A DNA stretch of 43,959 nt from Microbacterium sp. SS28 (GTDB taxonomy: Bacteria; Actinomycetota; Actinomycetes; Actinomycetales; Microbacteriaceae). The translations under genes and the position numbers were made by a program. Location of the stretch: assembly GCF_022761035.1 (NCBI RefSeq), contig NZ_JAKWJP010000011.1, forward strand, positions 1 to 43,959, in the 5' to 3' direction. This document shows, in pieces, positions 1 to 7,894 of this stretch (its first letter is position 1; each line of letters opens with the position of its first letter). The notes below the pieces were generated by a model. It searched no databases, was not told where the DNA came from, and was given only the letters and a program-made list of their open reading frames with translations.

Positions 1-38
1 AGATCCCCGAACCCGACTACCGCGCCCTCACCGCATAA
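1..38 (+). CDS. 3' end of a truncated upstream gene
   Basis: Reading from base 3 the window opens with codons for IPEPDYRALTA and then a TAA at 36-38. This looks like the last eleven codons of a gene that starts outside the window, because the third positions are almost all G or C as in the neighbouring genes. The piece is too short to identify, and the repeat array begins about 50 bases after the stop. Confidence 0.3.
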   Translation, partial: IPEPDYRALTA

Positions 39-89
39 CAACACGAGGGATCACACGCGACCGGATACACCACTCAAAAGGACTTGACC

Positions 90-874
90 CAGGTGCTCAC
101 CCCGAATCACCGGGGCCACGGCCCGTGGGGTGAATTCGCGCCGGGTGAGGCCTGCGGAGGCGGCGCGTGCTCACCCCGAATCACCGGGGCCACGGCCCGT
201 GGGGTGAATTCGCGCCGGGTGAGGCCTGCGGAGGCGGCGCGTGCTCACCCCGAATCACCGGAGCCACGGCCCGTGGGGTGAGCTCGCGCCGGGTCAGGCC
301 TGCGGAGGCGGCAGGTGTTCACCCCGATTCACCGTGGCCACGGCGAATGGGGTGAATTCGCGCCGGGTGAGGCCTGCGGAGGCGGCGCGTGTTCACCCCG
401 AATCACCGGGGCGCGTGGGGTGAGCTGGTGCCGGGTCAGGCGTGGGGATGCGGCAGGTGTTCACCCCGAATCACCGGGGCCACGGCGCGTGGGGTGAGCT
501 CGAGCCGGGTGAGGCCTGCGGAGGCGGCAGGTGTTCACCCCGAATCACCGGGGCCACGGCGCATGGGGTGAATTCGCGCCGGGTGAGGCCTGCGGAGGCG
601 GCGTGCGGACGCGGCAGGTGCTCACCCCGAATCACCGGGGCCACGGCGCGTGGGGTGAGCTCGTGCCGGGTCAGGCGTGCGGAGGCGGCGCAATCTCACC
701 CCGAATCACCGGCGCCACGGCGCGCGGGGTGAGCTGGTGCCGGGTCAGGCCCACGGACGCGGCAGGTGTTCACCCCGAATCACCGGGGCCACGCCGCGTG
801 GGGTGAGCTCGTGCCGGGTCAGGCGTGCGGAGGCGGCAGGTGCTCACCCCGAATCACCGGGGCCACGGCGCGGA
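90..874. repeat. Tandem array of eleven ~74-bp repeats
   Basis: The landmark TCACCCC recurs at 97, 171, 245, 319, 393, 461, 535, 622, 696, 770 and 844, so the step is 74 bases except for one 68-base and one 87-base unit; the last unit is cut short. Each unit has TCACCCC followed about 30 bases later by GGGGTGA, so each transcript copy could fold into a hairpin. Units differ in linked blocks: AATTCGCG goes with GAGGCCTG, while AGCTC or AGCTGG mostly goes with CAGGCNTG. The step is not a multiple of three and every frame gives a different Arg/Gly/Pro-rich peptide, so it is not coding. There are no unique spacers, so it is not CRISPR. It has the look of a minisatellite. Confidence 0.9.
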
Positions 875-964
875 CTCGTCCCGACACGCGGGCTCCGGAT
901 GCGGGGTCGAGGGTGTCGGCGACGATCCCCGACGTTGTGCGCGCCTCCGGCGGCGGGGTCGCGT

Positions 965-2545
965 TCAGAAGACGACGAGCACCTGGGCGAGCAGGATCTT
1001 CACAACCATCGCCGCGGGATACACGAGGCTGTAGCCGAGTGCGACCCGGACGTCGTACGACGTGCGGGAGTTCGCGAACCCGAGGATCGCGGGGTTGGTC
1101 TGCGCGCCCCCGACGACGCCCGACAGCCGCGTGCCGCCCGTGCGGAAGACGTACTTGACGACGAGGAACGTGCCGAAGGTCGCGACGAGGGTCACGGCGA
1201 CGCCGATCCCGGCGAGCTGGAACACCTCGCCGGAGACGAACGCGGGCACGATGAGCGACCCCGCGTTGGCGCCCGCGAAGGCGAGGAAGACGAGCAGGCC
1301 GAACTCGGCGAGCACGGTCGAGGCAGTATGCGGAAGCGCCGTGACGACGGGGCCGATGCGCCCCACGCGGCCCATGATGAGGCCGATGATGAGGGCGCCC
1401 GCCGCGAATCCGATGCTGAAATGCGTCCCGCCGGGCAGCGGGATCTGGATCGCCCCGAGGAGCAGGCCCACCGTGATGCCGAGTCCGAAGATCGCCGGGT
1501 TGATGTCGGCGAGGCCCCGCTCGGAGTCGCCGAGGTACGACGTCACGGCGGGCATCGTGTCGATCGGGCCGACGACCCGCAGGCGGTCACCGAGCTGCAG
1601 AACGAACGTCGGGCTGCCGACGAACTCGACGTCGCCGCGGCGCACCCGCACGATGTTGGCGCCGAAGCGGGCCTGCAGCCCGAGGCTCGCGATCGGCCGG
1701 CCCGCGTGACGGGACTCCGAGAGGATGATGCGGCGGAAGTCGAGCCGGCTGCGATCGCGCGTGATGTCGATCGCCGACGTGTGACCGAGCTCGGCGGCGA
1801 TCGCGTCCACGACGTCGCTCGGTCCGACGACGTTGACGACGTCGCCCGCCGAGAGGGTCGTGTCGGGCCCGATCGCCTCGATCGGCCCGTCGCCCGCGGG
1901 GCTGCGGCGCGAGAACGTCACGCGGTCGCCGTGGGCCTTGGCGATGTCGGCCGCCTTGGGGATGGAGGTCGTGTCGACGCGCACGGGCTTGTCGACGATG
2001 GGGCTCGGGGTGTCCTTATCCTTCTCGCGGTTGCGCAGCGCGAGGGCGACGGCCGCCATGGCCGCGACGATCGCGAACGCGTAGGTGCTCGCATAGCCGA
2101 CCGTCGCCTCGGCGCTGCCGCCCGTCGCGGCGAGCGCCGGCGTGTTCGTGGCGGCGCCCGCGAACACGCCCGCGATCGTGACCGCCGAGAGACCCGCCCA
2201 CTTGCCGAGCACGAGGGCTGTGCCGGCGGCGAGCGCGAGCACGATGCTCACGACGATCATGAGCGGGTACGCCGTCTTCATCGCGTTGAAGAATCCAGGA
2301 CCCGCAAGGATGCCGGTGCAGAACGCGAAGACGACGAGACCGACGTCGCCGATGTAGGCCGGGATCGCGATGGGCTGCCCCACGGCGACACTCCACGCGA
2401 CGAGCCCCATGGCCGCGAACAGGACCGCGACGGCGCCGAGCGACACCCCTGCGATGCGGATCCGGCCGAACGCCGACCCGAGCCCCACGAGCAGGAAGAC
2501 CACGATCACCGGCTGCGCGGCGAGGAACCCGAAGACGACGTCCAT
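965..2545 (-). CDS. AspT/YidE-type membrane transporter with TrkA-C domains
   Basis: A 526-residue protein with the architecture of the aspartate:alanine exchanger (AspT/YidE/YbjL duplication) family. Hydrophobic segments fill roughly residues 5-165, then comes a soluble middle (about 185-340) with two RCK-C (TrkA-C)-like halves containing VNVVGPSD and LRVVGPID, then a second membrane block to the end. Members are secondary transporters in the cytoplasmic membrane; the substrate cannot be read from sequence. I start it at the ATG at 2545, where the protein opens MDVVFGFLAAQP and a GGGAG ribosome site lies 8 bases upstream; a long open frame extends further but runs antisense through ligC. It is divergent from ligC, and its 3' end faces the repeat array. 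Confidence 0.8.
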   Translation of the reverse strand: MDVVFGFLAAQPVIVVFLLVGLGSAFGRIRIAGVSLGAVAVLFAAMGLVAWSVAVGQPIAIPAYIGDVGLVVFAFCTGILAGPGFFNAMKTAYPLMIVVSIVLALAAGTALVLGKWAGLSAVTIAGVFAGAATNTPALAATGGSAEATVGYASTYAFAIVAAMAAVALALRNREKDKDTPSPIVDKPVRVDTTSIPKAADIAKAHGDRVTFSRRSPAGDGPIEAIGPDTTLSAGDVVNVVGPSDVVDAIAAELGHTSAIDITRDRSRLDFRRIILSESRHAGRPIASLGLQARFGANIVRVRRGDVEFVGSPTFVLQLGDRLRVVGPIDTMPAVTSYLGDSERGLADINPAIFGLGITVGLLLGAIQIPLPGGTHFSIGFAAGALIIGLIMGRVGRIGPVVTALPHTASTVLAEFGLLVFLAFAGANAGSLIVPAFVSGEVFQLAGIGVAVTLVATFGTFLVVKYVFRTGGTRLSGVVGGAQTNPAILGFANSRTSYDVRVALGYSLVYPAAMVVKILLAQVLVVF

Positions 2546-2692
2546 GCGATGTGCTCCCGTCCCGCGCGTGCGCGTTCGCTCCGAGTCTGCCCGTGGAGAC
2601 ATCTGTGCGCCACGTCCGCGCCGTGCGGCGTCGTCATCTGCGGGCGACCCCTGAGCCTGTGCGATGTCGACGAGGGCGGGCAGGATGGACGC

Positions 2693-3739
2693 ATGCCGCA
2701 CGAGATCCCCGCGCCGATGCTCGCCAAGTCCGTCCCCGCGGTTCCCGCTCAGGATGCCGCTGCCGGCCCCTTCTCGTACGAGCCGAAGTGGGACGGCTTC
2801 CGCGCCCTCATCTCGTGGTACGGCGAGTCCGTCGAGATCGGATCGCGCGGGGCGAAGCCGCTCACCCGGTACTTCCCCGAGCTCGTCGAGGCGTTCGCCC
2901 GTCTCCTTCCCGAGCCGTGCCTGCTCGACGGAGAGATCGTCGTGCCGAAGGGTGCGCCGGGGGCGCAGCGGCTGGACTGGGAGTCGCTGACGCAGCGCAT
3001 CCACCCCGCGGCATCCCGCGTCTCGATGCTCTCGGAGAAGACGCCCGCGATGTTCATCGCCTTCGATCTGCTCGTGCGCGGCGAGCGCGACCTGCAGTCC
3101 GAGCCGTTCTCGGTGCGCCGAGCCGAGCTCGTGGACCTGCTCACGGGGGTCCCGCACCCTGTGCACGTGACGCGCACGACCGCCGACGCGGCCCTCGCGG
3201 AGCGCTGGCTCTCGGAGTTCGAGGGCGCGGGGCTCGACGGCGTCATCGCGAAGCCGCTCGCTCAGCCGTACGCGCCGAACAAGCGCACGATGTTCAAGAT
3301 CAAGCACGCGCGCACGGCCGATGTCGTCGCGCTCGGCTACCGCGTGCACAAGTCGGGTCAGGGCGTCGGATCGCTGCTGGTCGGGCTGTACGGCGAGGAC
3401 GGCACGCTCTACCCCGTCGGCGGCGTCGCTGCATGGAGCGACAAGCGCCGGCTCGAACTCGTCGACGAGCTCGACCCGCTCGTCGTGCGCGACGAGGACG
3501 GCAACCCCGTCAAGGGCGACGGCGAGAAGTCGCGCTTCTCAGCAGCGGGACGCGACTCGTCGTTCGTGCACCTGCGCCCCGAGCGCGTGCTCGAGGTGCG
3601 CTACGACCAGCTCGAGGGGTGGCGGTTCCGGCACACGGTGCAGTTCGACCGGTGGCGCCCCGACCGCGAGCCCCGCTCGTGCACATACGAGCAGCTCGAG
3701 GCTGTCTCGGCCTACGACCTGGGCGACGTCCTGGACTGA
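2693..3739 (+). CDS. ligC: ATP-dependent DNA ligase (LigC type)
   Basis: A 348-residue ATP-dependent DNA ligase, the usual length for the compact bacterial LigC family. It seals nicks through a lysine-AMP intermediate. Motif I is EPKWDGFR at 30-37 with the nucleophile Lys32; motif Ia is SRG at 51-53; motif III is LLDGEIV at 77-83; motif IV is LDGVIAK and motif V FKIKHAR, followed by an OB-fold region to the end. The ATG at 2693 gives MPHEIPAPMLAKS, typical for the family, and the hexamer CAGGAT lies exactly 6 bases before it, suggesting a leaderless transcript. In mycobacteria LigC works with Prim-PolC in gap repair; a Prim-Pol gene lies 3 kb downstream here. No Ku gene is in the window. Confidence 0.9.
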   Translation: MPHEIPAPMLAKSVPAVPAQDAAAGPFSYEPKWDGFRALISWYGESVEIGSRGAKPLTRYFPELVEAFARLLPEPCLLDGEIVVPKGAPGAQRLDWESLTQRIHPAASRVSMLSEKTPAMFIAFDLLVRGERDLQSEPFSVRRAELVDLLTGVPHPVHVTRTTADAALAERWLSEFEGAGLDGVIAKPLAQPYAPNKRTMFKIKHARTADVVALGYRVHKSGQGVGSLLVGLYGEDGTLYPVGGVAAWSDKRRLELVDELDPLVVRDEDGNPVKGDGEKSRFSAAGRDSSFVHLRPERVLEVRYDQLEGWRFRHTVQFDRWRPDREPRSCTYEQLEAVSAYDLGDVLD

Positions 3740-3814
3740 GCGTCGCGGGCGCCTCTCGTCCCTCGCCTCGCCGAGGCCGAGGCCGCGGCCGGGCCCATCA
3801 GCGGGCACAGCTGC

Positions 3815-3895
3815 GGGGATTGTCTGTGACACGCCGGTGGCGGCATCCCGGACCGGCGTGTCTCGCACGGGATCTGCCGTTGTGCACGGCGCGGG
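3815..3895. repeat. Dispersed hairpin repeat, copy A
   Basis: About 80 bases carrying a perfect 11-bp inverted repeat, GACACGCCGGT at 3828-3838 and ACCGGCGTGTC at 3852-3862, with a 13-base loop that contains GGCATCCC. A second copy in the same orientation lies just behind thrE (5260-5342). Both copies share the start (GGGGATT), the hairpin, and the tail that includes GCACGGCGC. It may end ligC transcription, although no T-run follows it. Confidence 0.75.
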
Positions 3896-3954
3896 CGCGG
3901 ACGGCGCGTCACGAGCGCGCTCGGCGCGGGACCGCCGAGTGCCATGATCGGAGC

Positions 3955-5253
3955 ATGTCGCCGGCACCGGGAAGAGGCGAGGACGAGCCGACCGAGACGG
4001 CCGAGCTGCGGCTCGAGCCGCTGCACTTCATCGCCCGCGTGGACGCCGTCCTCCGGCTCGGGCGGCTCATGCTGGGCGCCGGCGCGTCGTCGGCCCGCGT
4101 CCGCGACTCCATGAAGCGCGTCGCGCAGGGGCTCGCCATCGACGGGCTCCACTCTCGCGTCGGCATGACCGACATCGTCCTCACCGCACAACGGGGCTCG
4201 CTCTACCGCACGCGCGTGGCCGAGATCCGACCGGGCGTGGACGCGGACCGCATCGTGCGCCTCCAGCGGCTGTCGCATGCCGCCGAAGCCGGGATGACGG
4301 CATCCGATCTCCAATCGAGGCTCGACCGGATCGAGTCGAGCCCGCCGCGCTATCCGACGGCCGTCCGGGTGATCGCGGCCGCCGCGGCGTGTGCCGCATT
4401 CGCATTGCTGAACAACGGCACGTGGGTCGAGGCCGTCGCCGTGGGCCTCGCCGTCGCGGGCGGCCAGTGGGTGCGCATGCGCCTCCTCCGGGCGCGCATC
4501 AACGAGTTCTTCGTGGTGTTCCTGTCGGCGGTCGTCGCGCTGCTGGGCTACCTGGGCATCGTCGCGCTGATCGACGTCACGCGGCTGGCCGAAGGCGGGC
4601 ACGATGCCGCGATGACGAGCGCTGTGCTGTTCCTCGTTCCCGGCTTCGCCCTCGTGACCGGAGCGATGGACCTCGCGCGCCTCGATCTGCACGCCGGCAT
4701 CGCCCGCGTGACGTACGCGTGCCTCGTGCTGCTCGCGACGGGGACCGCGGTCTGGGCGATCGCCGCGGCGTTCCAGTCGAGCGCAACCCTGACGCTGCCT
4801 CCGCCGTTCGGCGAGCCCGCGCTGTCGGCCGTGCGACTCGTCGCAGGCTTCGTCGGCGTGCTCGGCTTCGCGCTCCTGTTCTGCACGCCGTGGCGCGTCG
4901 CGCTGACGGCGTCAGTCATCGGGGCGGTCATCAACGTCGGACGACTGCTGCTCGTCGACGCCGGCGTCATGCCCGCCATCGCCGCAGCGCTCGCCGGCCT
5001 CGCTGTGGGCGTGGGCGCGTTCATCGCGGTGCGCTGGCTCGACGCCCCGCGCGTCACCCTCTCGGTCCCCGCCGTGCTCATCATGGTGCCGGGCGCGGCG
5101 GCGTACCGCGCGATTGTCGCGACGATCGACGGAGACACGGTGTCGGCCGTGCAGCACGGCGTCCAGGCCGTGTCGGTCGTCGTCGCACTCGCGATCGGCC
5201 TCACTGTGGCTCGCATCCTCACCGAGCGCGAGTGGGGTCGCGCTGACCCCTGA
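3955..5253 (+). CDS. Threonine/serine exporter, ThrE family
   Basis: A 432-residue integral membrane protein of the ThrE family (Corynebacterium glutamicum threonine/serine exporter type). The N-terminal soluble part (about 1-135) contains the family stretch LRLGRLMLGAGASSARVRDSM near residue 30. About ten hydrophobic segments follow, with the typical LIMVPGAAAYRA motif near the end. Family members export small amino acids across the cytoplasmic membrane; the exact substrate is inferred. The ATG at 3955 is preceded by CATGAT with exactly 6 bases between, again suggesting a leaderless promoter, and this supports the start. The gene is bracketed by two direct copies of a hairpin repeat, which suggests that repeats and gene could move or recombine as a unit. 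Confidence 0.85.
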   Translation: MSPAPGRGEDEPTETAELRLEPLHFIARVDAVLRLGRLMLGAGASSARVRDSMKRVAQGLAIDGLHSRVGMTDIVLTAQRGSLYRTRVAEIRPGVDADRIVRLQRLSHAAEAGMTASDLQSRLDRIESSPPRYPTAVRVIAAAAACAAFALLNNGTWVEAVAVGLAVAGGQWVRMRLLRARINEFFVVFLSAVVALLGYLGIVALIDVTRLAEGGHDAAMTSAVLFLVPGFALVTGAMDLARLDLHAGIARVTYACLVLLATGTAVWAIAAAFQSSATLTLPPPFGEPALSAVRLVAGFVGVLGFALLFCTPWRVALTASVIGAVINVGRLLLVDAGVMPAIAAALAGLAVGVGAFIAVRWLDAPRVTLSVPAVLIMVPGAAAYRAIVATIDGDTVSAVQHGVQAVSVVVALAIGLTVARILTEREWGRADP

Positions 5254-5259
5254 CGCGAC

Positions 5260-5342
5260 GGGGATTCTCGGCAACACGCCGGGCCGAGGCATCCCGAACC
5301 GGCGTGTCTCCCAAGGAATCCGCTGTTAGGCACGGCGCTGGG
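5260..5342. repeat. Dispersed hairpin repeat, copy B
   Basis: Starts 7 bases after the thrE stop codon. The hairpin arms are ACACGCCGG at 5274-5282 and CCGGCGTGT at 5299-5307, around a loop holding GGCATCCCG. It aligns along its whole length with copy A at 3815-3895, with a few substitutions and a small indel. It may act as the thrE terminator. Confidence 0.75.
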
Positions 5343-5351
5343 ACAGAAAGA

Positions 5352-5391
5352 GGCCCGCAGCGGCGCGCGGGGGGTCGCGCGGCTGCGGGCC
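5352..5391. terminator. GC-rich hairpin downstream of thrE
   Basis: A perfect 10-bp inverted repeat: GGCCCGCAGC at 5352-5361 and GCTGCGGGCC at 5382-5391, with a 20-base loop. It lacks a T-run. It is one of three successive hairpins in the 348-base gap between thrE and the serine hydrolase gene. Confidence 0.5.
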
Positions 5392-5408
5392 GAATCTCAA
5401 CGGTTCGA

Positions 5409-5462
5409 CGAAGAGAGCGAGGCGGCGAGGTCTCGGCCGTCGGCCGTCCGTCGCTCTCTTCG
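5409..5462. terminator. Second hairpin in the thrE - hydrolase gap
   Basis: A perfect 12-bp inverted repeat: CGAAGAGAGCGA at 5409-5420 and TCGCTCTCTTCG at 5451-5462, with a 30-base loop. It is less GC-rich than its surroundings. With the two hairpins before it, it makes an unusually structured non-coding stretch; either terminators for thrE or a small structured RNA would fit. Confidence 0.5.
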
Positions 5463-5601
5463 TCTGACATCGAAACTACGCCGGGCGCGACGGCGCCGCT
5501 CGGCCTTCGGCCGTGTAAAAGGACCCTCACCCAGGGCCCTGCCGTAGCCGCGACGAGAGGCGTATCGTGCGCGTCACGGTCACCCTCCACGGGAGGCAGC
5601 C

Positions 5602-6738
5602 ATGTCACCCTCGCCACGCCGCCCCACCCGATCGGCGCGAAGGACCCGGATCATTCCCGCGATCCTCCTGCTCGTCGTCGCGGTCTCGGCATGCACGGCC
5701 GACCCGGCCCCTGATCCCTCGCCGACCCCGACGACGGGGATCGACCGATCCGTCGAGATCACCCTCGAGGAGCACGATCCGCATCACGCCCTGCGCGCCG
5801 TGCTGGTGCACGAGCATGGCGAGCCCGTCTACGAGCGCTACGTCGAATCCGGCCCGGATGACTACTGGGACATCCGGTCGGTCACCAAGAGCATCGTCGC
5901 CACGCTCGTCGGAGTAGCCGTCGACCGCGGCCTCATCCGCGACGTGGATGCGACGCTCGGCGAGCTGCTGCCCCGCTGGGCCGACGACCTCACGGCGGAG
6001 ACGAGCGCGATCCCGCTCTCGGCCGTGCTGACGCACACGGCGAATTTCACAGGCGTGACCGACGTATGGTCGACCCCCGATCCCGTCGGAGCGATCCTCG
6101 CGAACCGGGCCCTGCTCGGCCCAGGAGACGGATCGTTCTTCTACTCCGCCGCCGGCTCGCACATCCTCGCCGCGGTCGTGGCCGAAGCGAGCGGGATGCC
6201 GGTGCTCGAGTTCGCCCGGCAGAATCTCTTCGACCCGCTCGGCATCCCGAGCGAACCCGCGCTCGAGCCCCCGATCTTCGTCCCGCCGGAGGAGGAGGAA
6301 GCGCTGTTCCGCGCCTACGAGGACGCCGATTTCGCCTGGCCCGTGGACGTCCAAGGCGTGCACCTCGGCTCCGCACGCATCAAGCTGCGTCCCTCGGATC
6401 TGGCCCGGATCGGCCAGCTCTACCTCGACGGAGGAAGGTGGGAAGGCGTCCAGGTCGTCTCCGAGTCATGGATCGCGCAGGCCACCGCGGCCCATGTGCA
6501 GACGGAGTGGACGATCGAGGACTACGGATTCCAGTGGTGGGTCGACGTCGAGGGCGGCTACGCCTGCGCGATGGGAATGGGAGGAACCATCGTCATTGTC
6601 CACCCGGAGCGTGACGCCGTCGTCGTGGTGGCGTCCGAGATCGCGGCCGGCGATCAGCGCGGCGACGGCGCGATGGCGCCGGGCAATGCCATCGCCCTGG
6701 CGGAAGCGATCCTCGACGAGCTCGGCGCCGCCGATTGA
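5602..6738 (+). CDS. Lipoprotein serine hydrolase (beta-lactamase class C-like)
   Basis: A 378-residue secreted lipoprotein of the serine beta-lactamase-like (PF00144) family. The N-terminus has an Arg-rich start, a hydrophobic core and the lipobox V-S-A-C with Cys31, so it should be anchored on the outer face of the membrane. The catalytic SxxK is S93-V-T-K96 in the context DIRSVTKSI. The second motif, normally Y-x-N, reads Y181-S-A183, so the usual Asn is replaced by Ala. Family members are esterases, DD-peptidases or peptidases, and resistance activity should not be assumed. The ATG at 5602 has GGGAGG 5 bases upstream. The next gene is convergent with only 9 bases between stops. Confidence 0.85.
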   Translation: MSPSPRRPTRSARRTRIIPAILLLVVAVSACTADPAPDPSPTPTTGIDRSVEITLEEHDPHHALRAVLVHEHGEPVYERYVESGPDDYWDIRSVTKSIVATLVGVAVDRGLIRDVDATLGELLPRWADDLTAETSAIPLSAVLTHTANFTGVTDVWSTPDPVGAILANRALLGPGDGSFFYSAAGSHILAAVVAEASGMPVLEFARQNLFDPLGIPSEPALEPPIFVPPEEEEALFRAYEDADFAWPVDVQGVHLGSARIKLRPSDLARIGQLYLDGGRWEGVQVVSESWIAQATAAHVQTEWTIEDYGFQWWVDVEGGYACAMGMGGTIVIVHPERDAVVVVASEIAAGDQRGDGAMAPGNAIALAEAILDELGAAD

Positions 6739-6747
6739 GCCGCCGGC

Positions 6748-7779
6748 TCAGTCCCAGTTCGCCGCATTCTTGCGGCTCGGCTGCACACGCGGCGGCTCAC
6801 CCGGCATCTTCGGGAAATCGGGTGGGAACGGCAGCTCGCCGAGCCCGTTCTCGAGGTCCCGCTGCCCCCACTCCAGGAGCGTGTCGATGCGGCCCGGCTT
6901 CTCGAGCAGCGACGCCCACGGGTCGCCCTGGTCGGCGAGCCGCTGCGGCACCGATCGGATCGTGAAGGCCGCAGGATCGACGCCCGCCGCGAGCTCGTCC
7001 CAGGTGACCGGAGTCGAGACAGTCGCGCCGGGCAGAGCGCGGGGGCTGTAGGCACCCGCCATCGTGCGGTCGCGGTTGGCCTGGTTGAAGTCGATGAAGA
7101 TGCGCTCGCCGCGCTCTTCCTTCCACCAGTTCATCGTGACCTTGTCGGGCAGCCGACGCTCGAGTTCGCGGCCCGCCGCGATGACGGCGTGCCGCACCTC
7201 GAGGAACTCCCACTCCGGCTCGATCGGACAGAAGACGTGGATGCCGCGATTGCCGCTCGTCTTGAGGAAGGCGTCGAGCCCGGCTTCGGCGAGCACGTCG
7301 CGCAGGGCCGGCGCGACGGCCGCGGCATCCTGGAAATCCGTCCCCGGCTGCGGGTCGAGGTCGATCCGCAGCTCGACGGGGTTGTCGGTGTTCGAGGCGA
7401 GCGACGCCCACGGATGGAAGACGACGGTGTTCATCTGTGCGGCCCACACGGCTGCCGCGATCTCCGTGACGACGATCTGTGGATGCCGCCGCCCGCTGTT
7501 GTACGTCACCGTCTGCGCCTCGACGAAGGCCGGCGCGCCCTTGGGCGGGTTCTTCGAGTAGAAGCGCTCGCCCTCGATGCCCTCGGGGAACCGCTCGAGC
7601 GACACGGGCCGCTGACCGTTCGCGGCGAGGAACGGCTCGGCGACGGTGATGAGGTACTCGGCCAGCTCGCGCTTGGTGATGCCGAGGGCCGGCCAGATCA
7701 CGCGGTCGGGGCTCGAGAGCCCGACTTCGCGGTCTCCGTCGGGACCGGGAACGGTCAGGGTGATGCGCGGGGACGCCAT
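6748..7779 (-). CDS. LigD-type polymerase/primase (Prim-Pol)
   Basis: A 343-residue stand-alone protein matching the polymerase domain of bacterial LigD (archaeo-eukaryotic primase fold). It adds ribo- or deoxynucleotides at gaps and breaks during repair. Two metal-binding aspartates lie in LRIDLDPQPG (D140, D142) and the third is likely D230 in FIDFNQANRD; the substrate-binding motif T-S-G-N-R-G-I-H is at 174-181. No ligase or nuclease domain is fused. The length fits mycobacterial Prim-PolC/PolD proteins. The ATG at 7779 has TAGGGT exactly 6 bases upstream, a leaderless -10. Together with ligC it forms a split polymerase-ligase pair within 5 kb, but three promoters and two unrelated genes separate them, so they are not one operon. 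Confidence 0.9.
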   Translation of the reverse strand: MASPRITLTVPGPDGDREVGLSSPDRVIWPALGITKRELAEYLITVAEPFLAANGQRPVSLERFPEGIEGERFYSKNPPKGAPAFVEAQTVTYNSGRRHPQIVVTEIAAAVWAAQMNTVVFHPWASLASNTDNPVELRIDLDPQPGTDFQDAAAVAPALRDVLAEAGLDAFLKTSGNRGIHVFCPIEPEWEFLEVRHAVIAAGRELERRLPDKVTMNWWKEERGERIFIDFNQANRDRTMAGAYSPRALPGATVSTPVTWDELAAGVDPAAFTIRSVPQRLADQGDPWASLLEKPGRIDTLLEWGQRDLENGLGELPFPPDFPKMPGEPPRVQPSRKNAANWD

Positions 7780-7894
7780 GGTCCGACCCTAGGCGCTGGG
7801 TCCGTCATCCGTCACGGGTCGCGGTCTCGACGAGCGCGGTCGGGCAGGGACGAGCGGGGGCGAGCAGGCCGCCCTGCGCCGACCCGCTCCGGGC

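Noticed and set aside
90..874. Possible CRISPR array or coding repeat protein
   Set aside because: Units follow each other without unique spacers, and the 74-base step breaks every reading frame; the overlapping Arg/Gly-rich frames are shadows.
677..3349. Very long open frames on both strands covering the transporter and ligC
   Set aside because: They exist only because high-GC genes leave the other frames open; domains are confined to 965-2545 (minus) and 2693-3739 (plus).
5602..6738. Antibiotic-resistance beta-lactamase
   Set aside because: The fold is shared with many esterases and peptidases and the Y-x-N motif is altered, so a resistance role is not supported.
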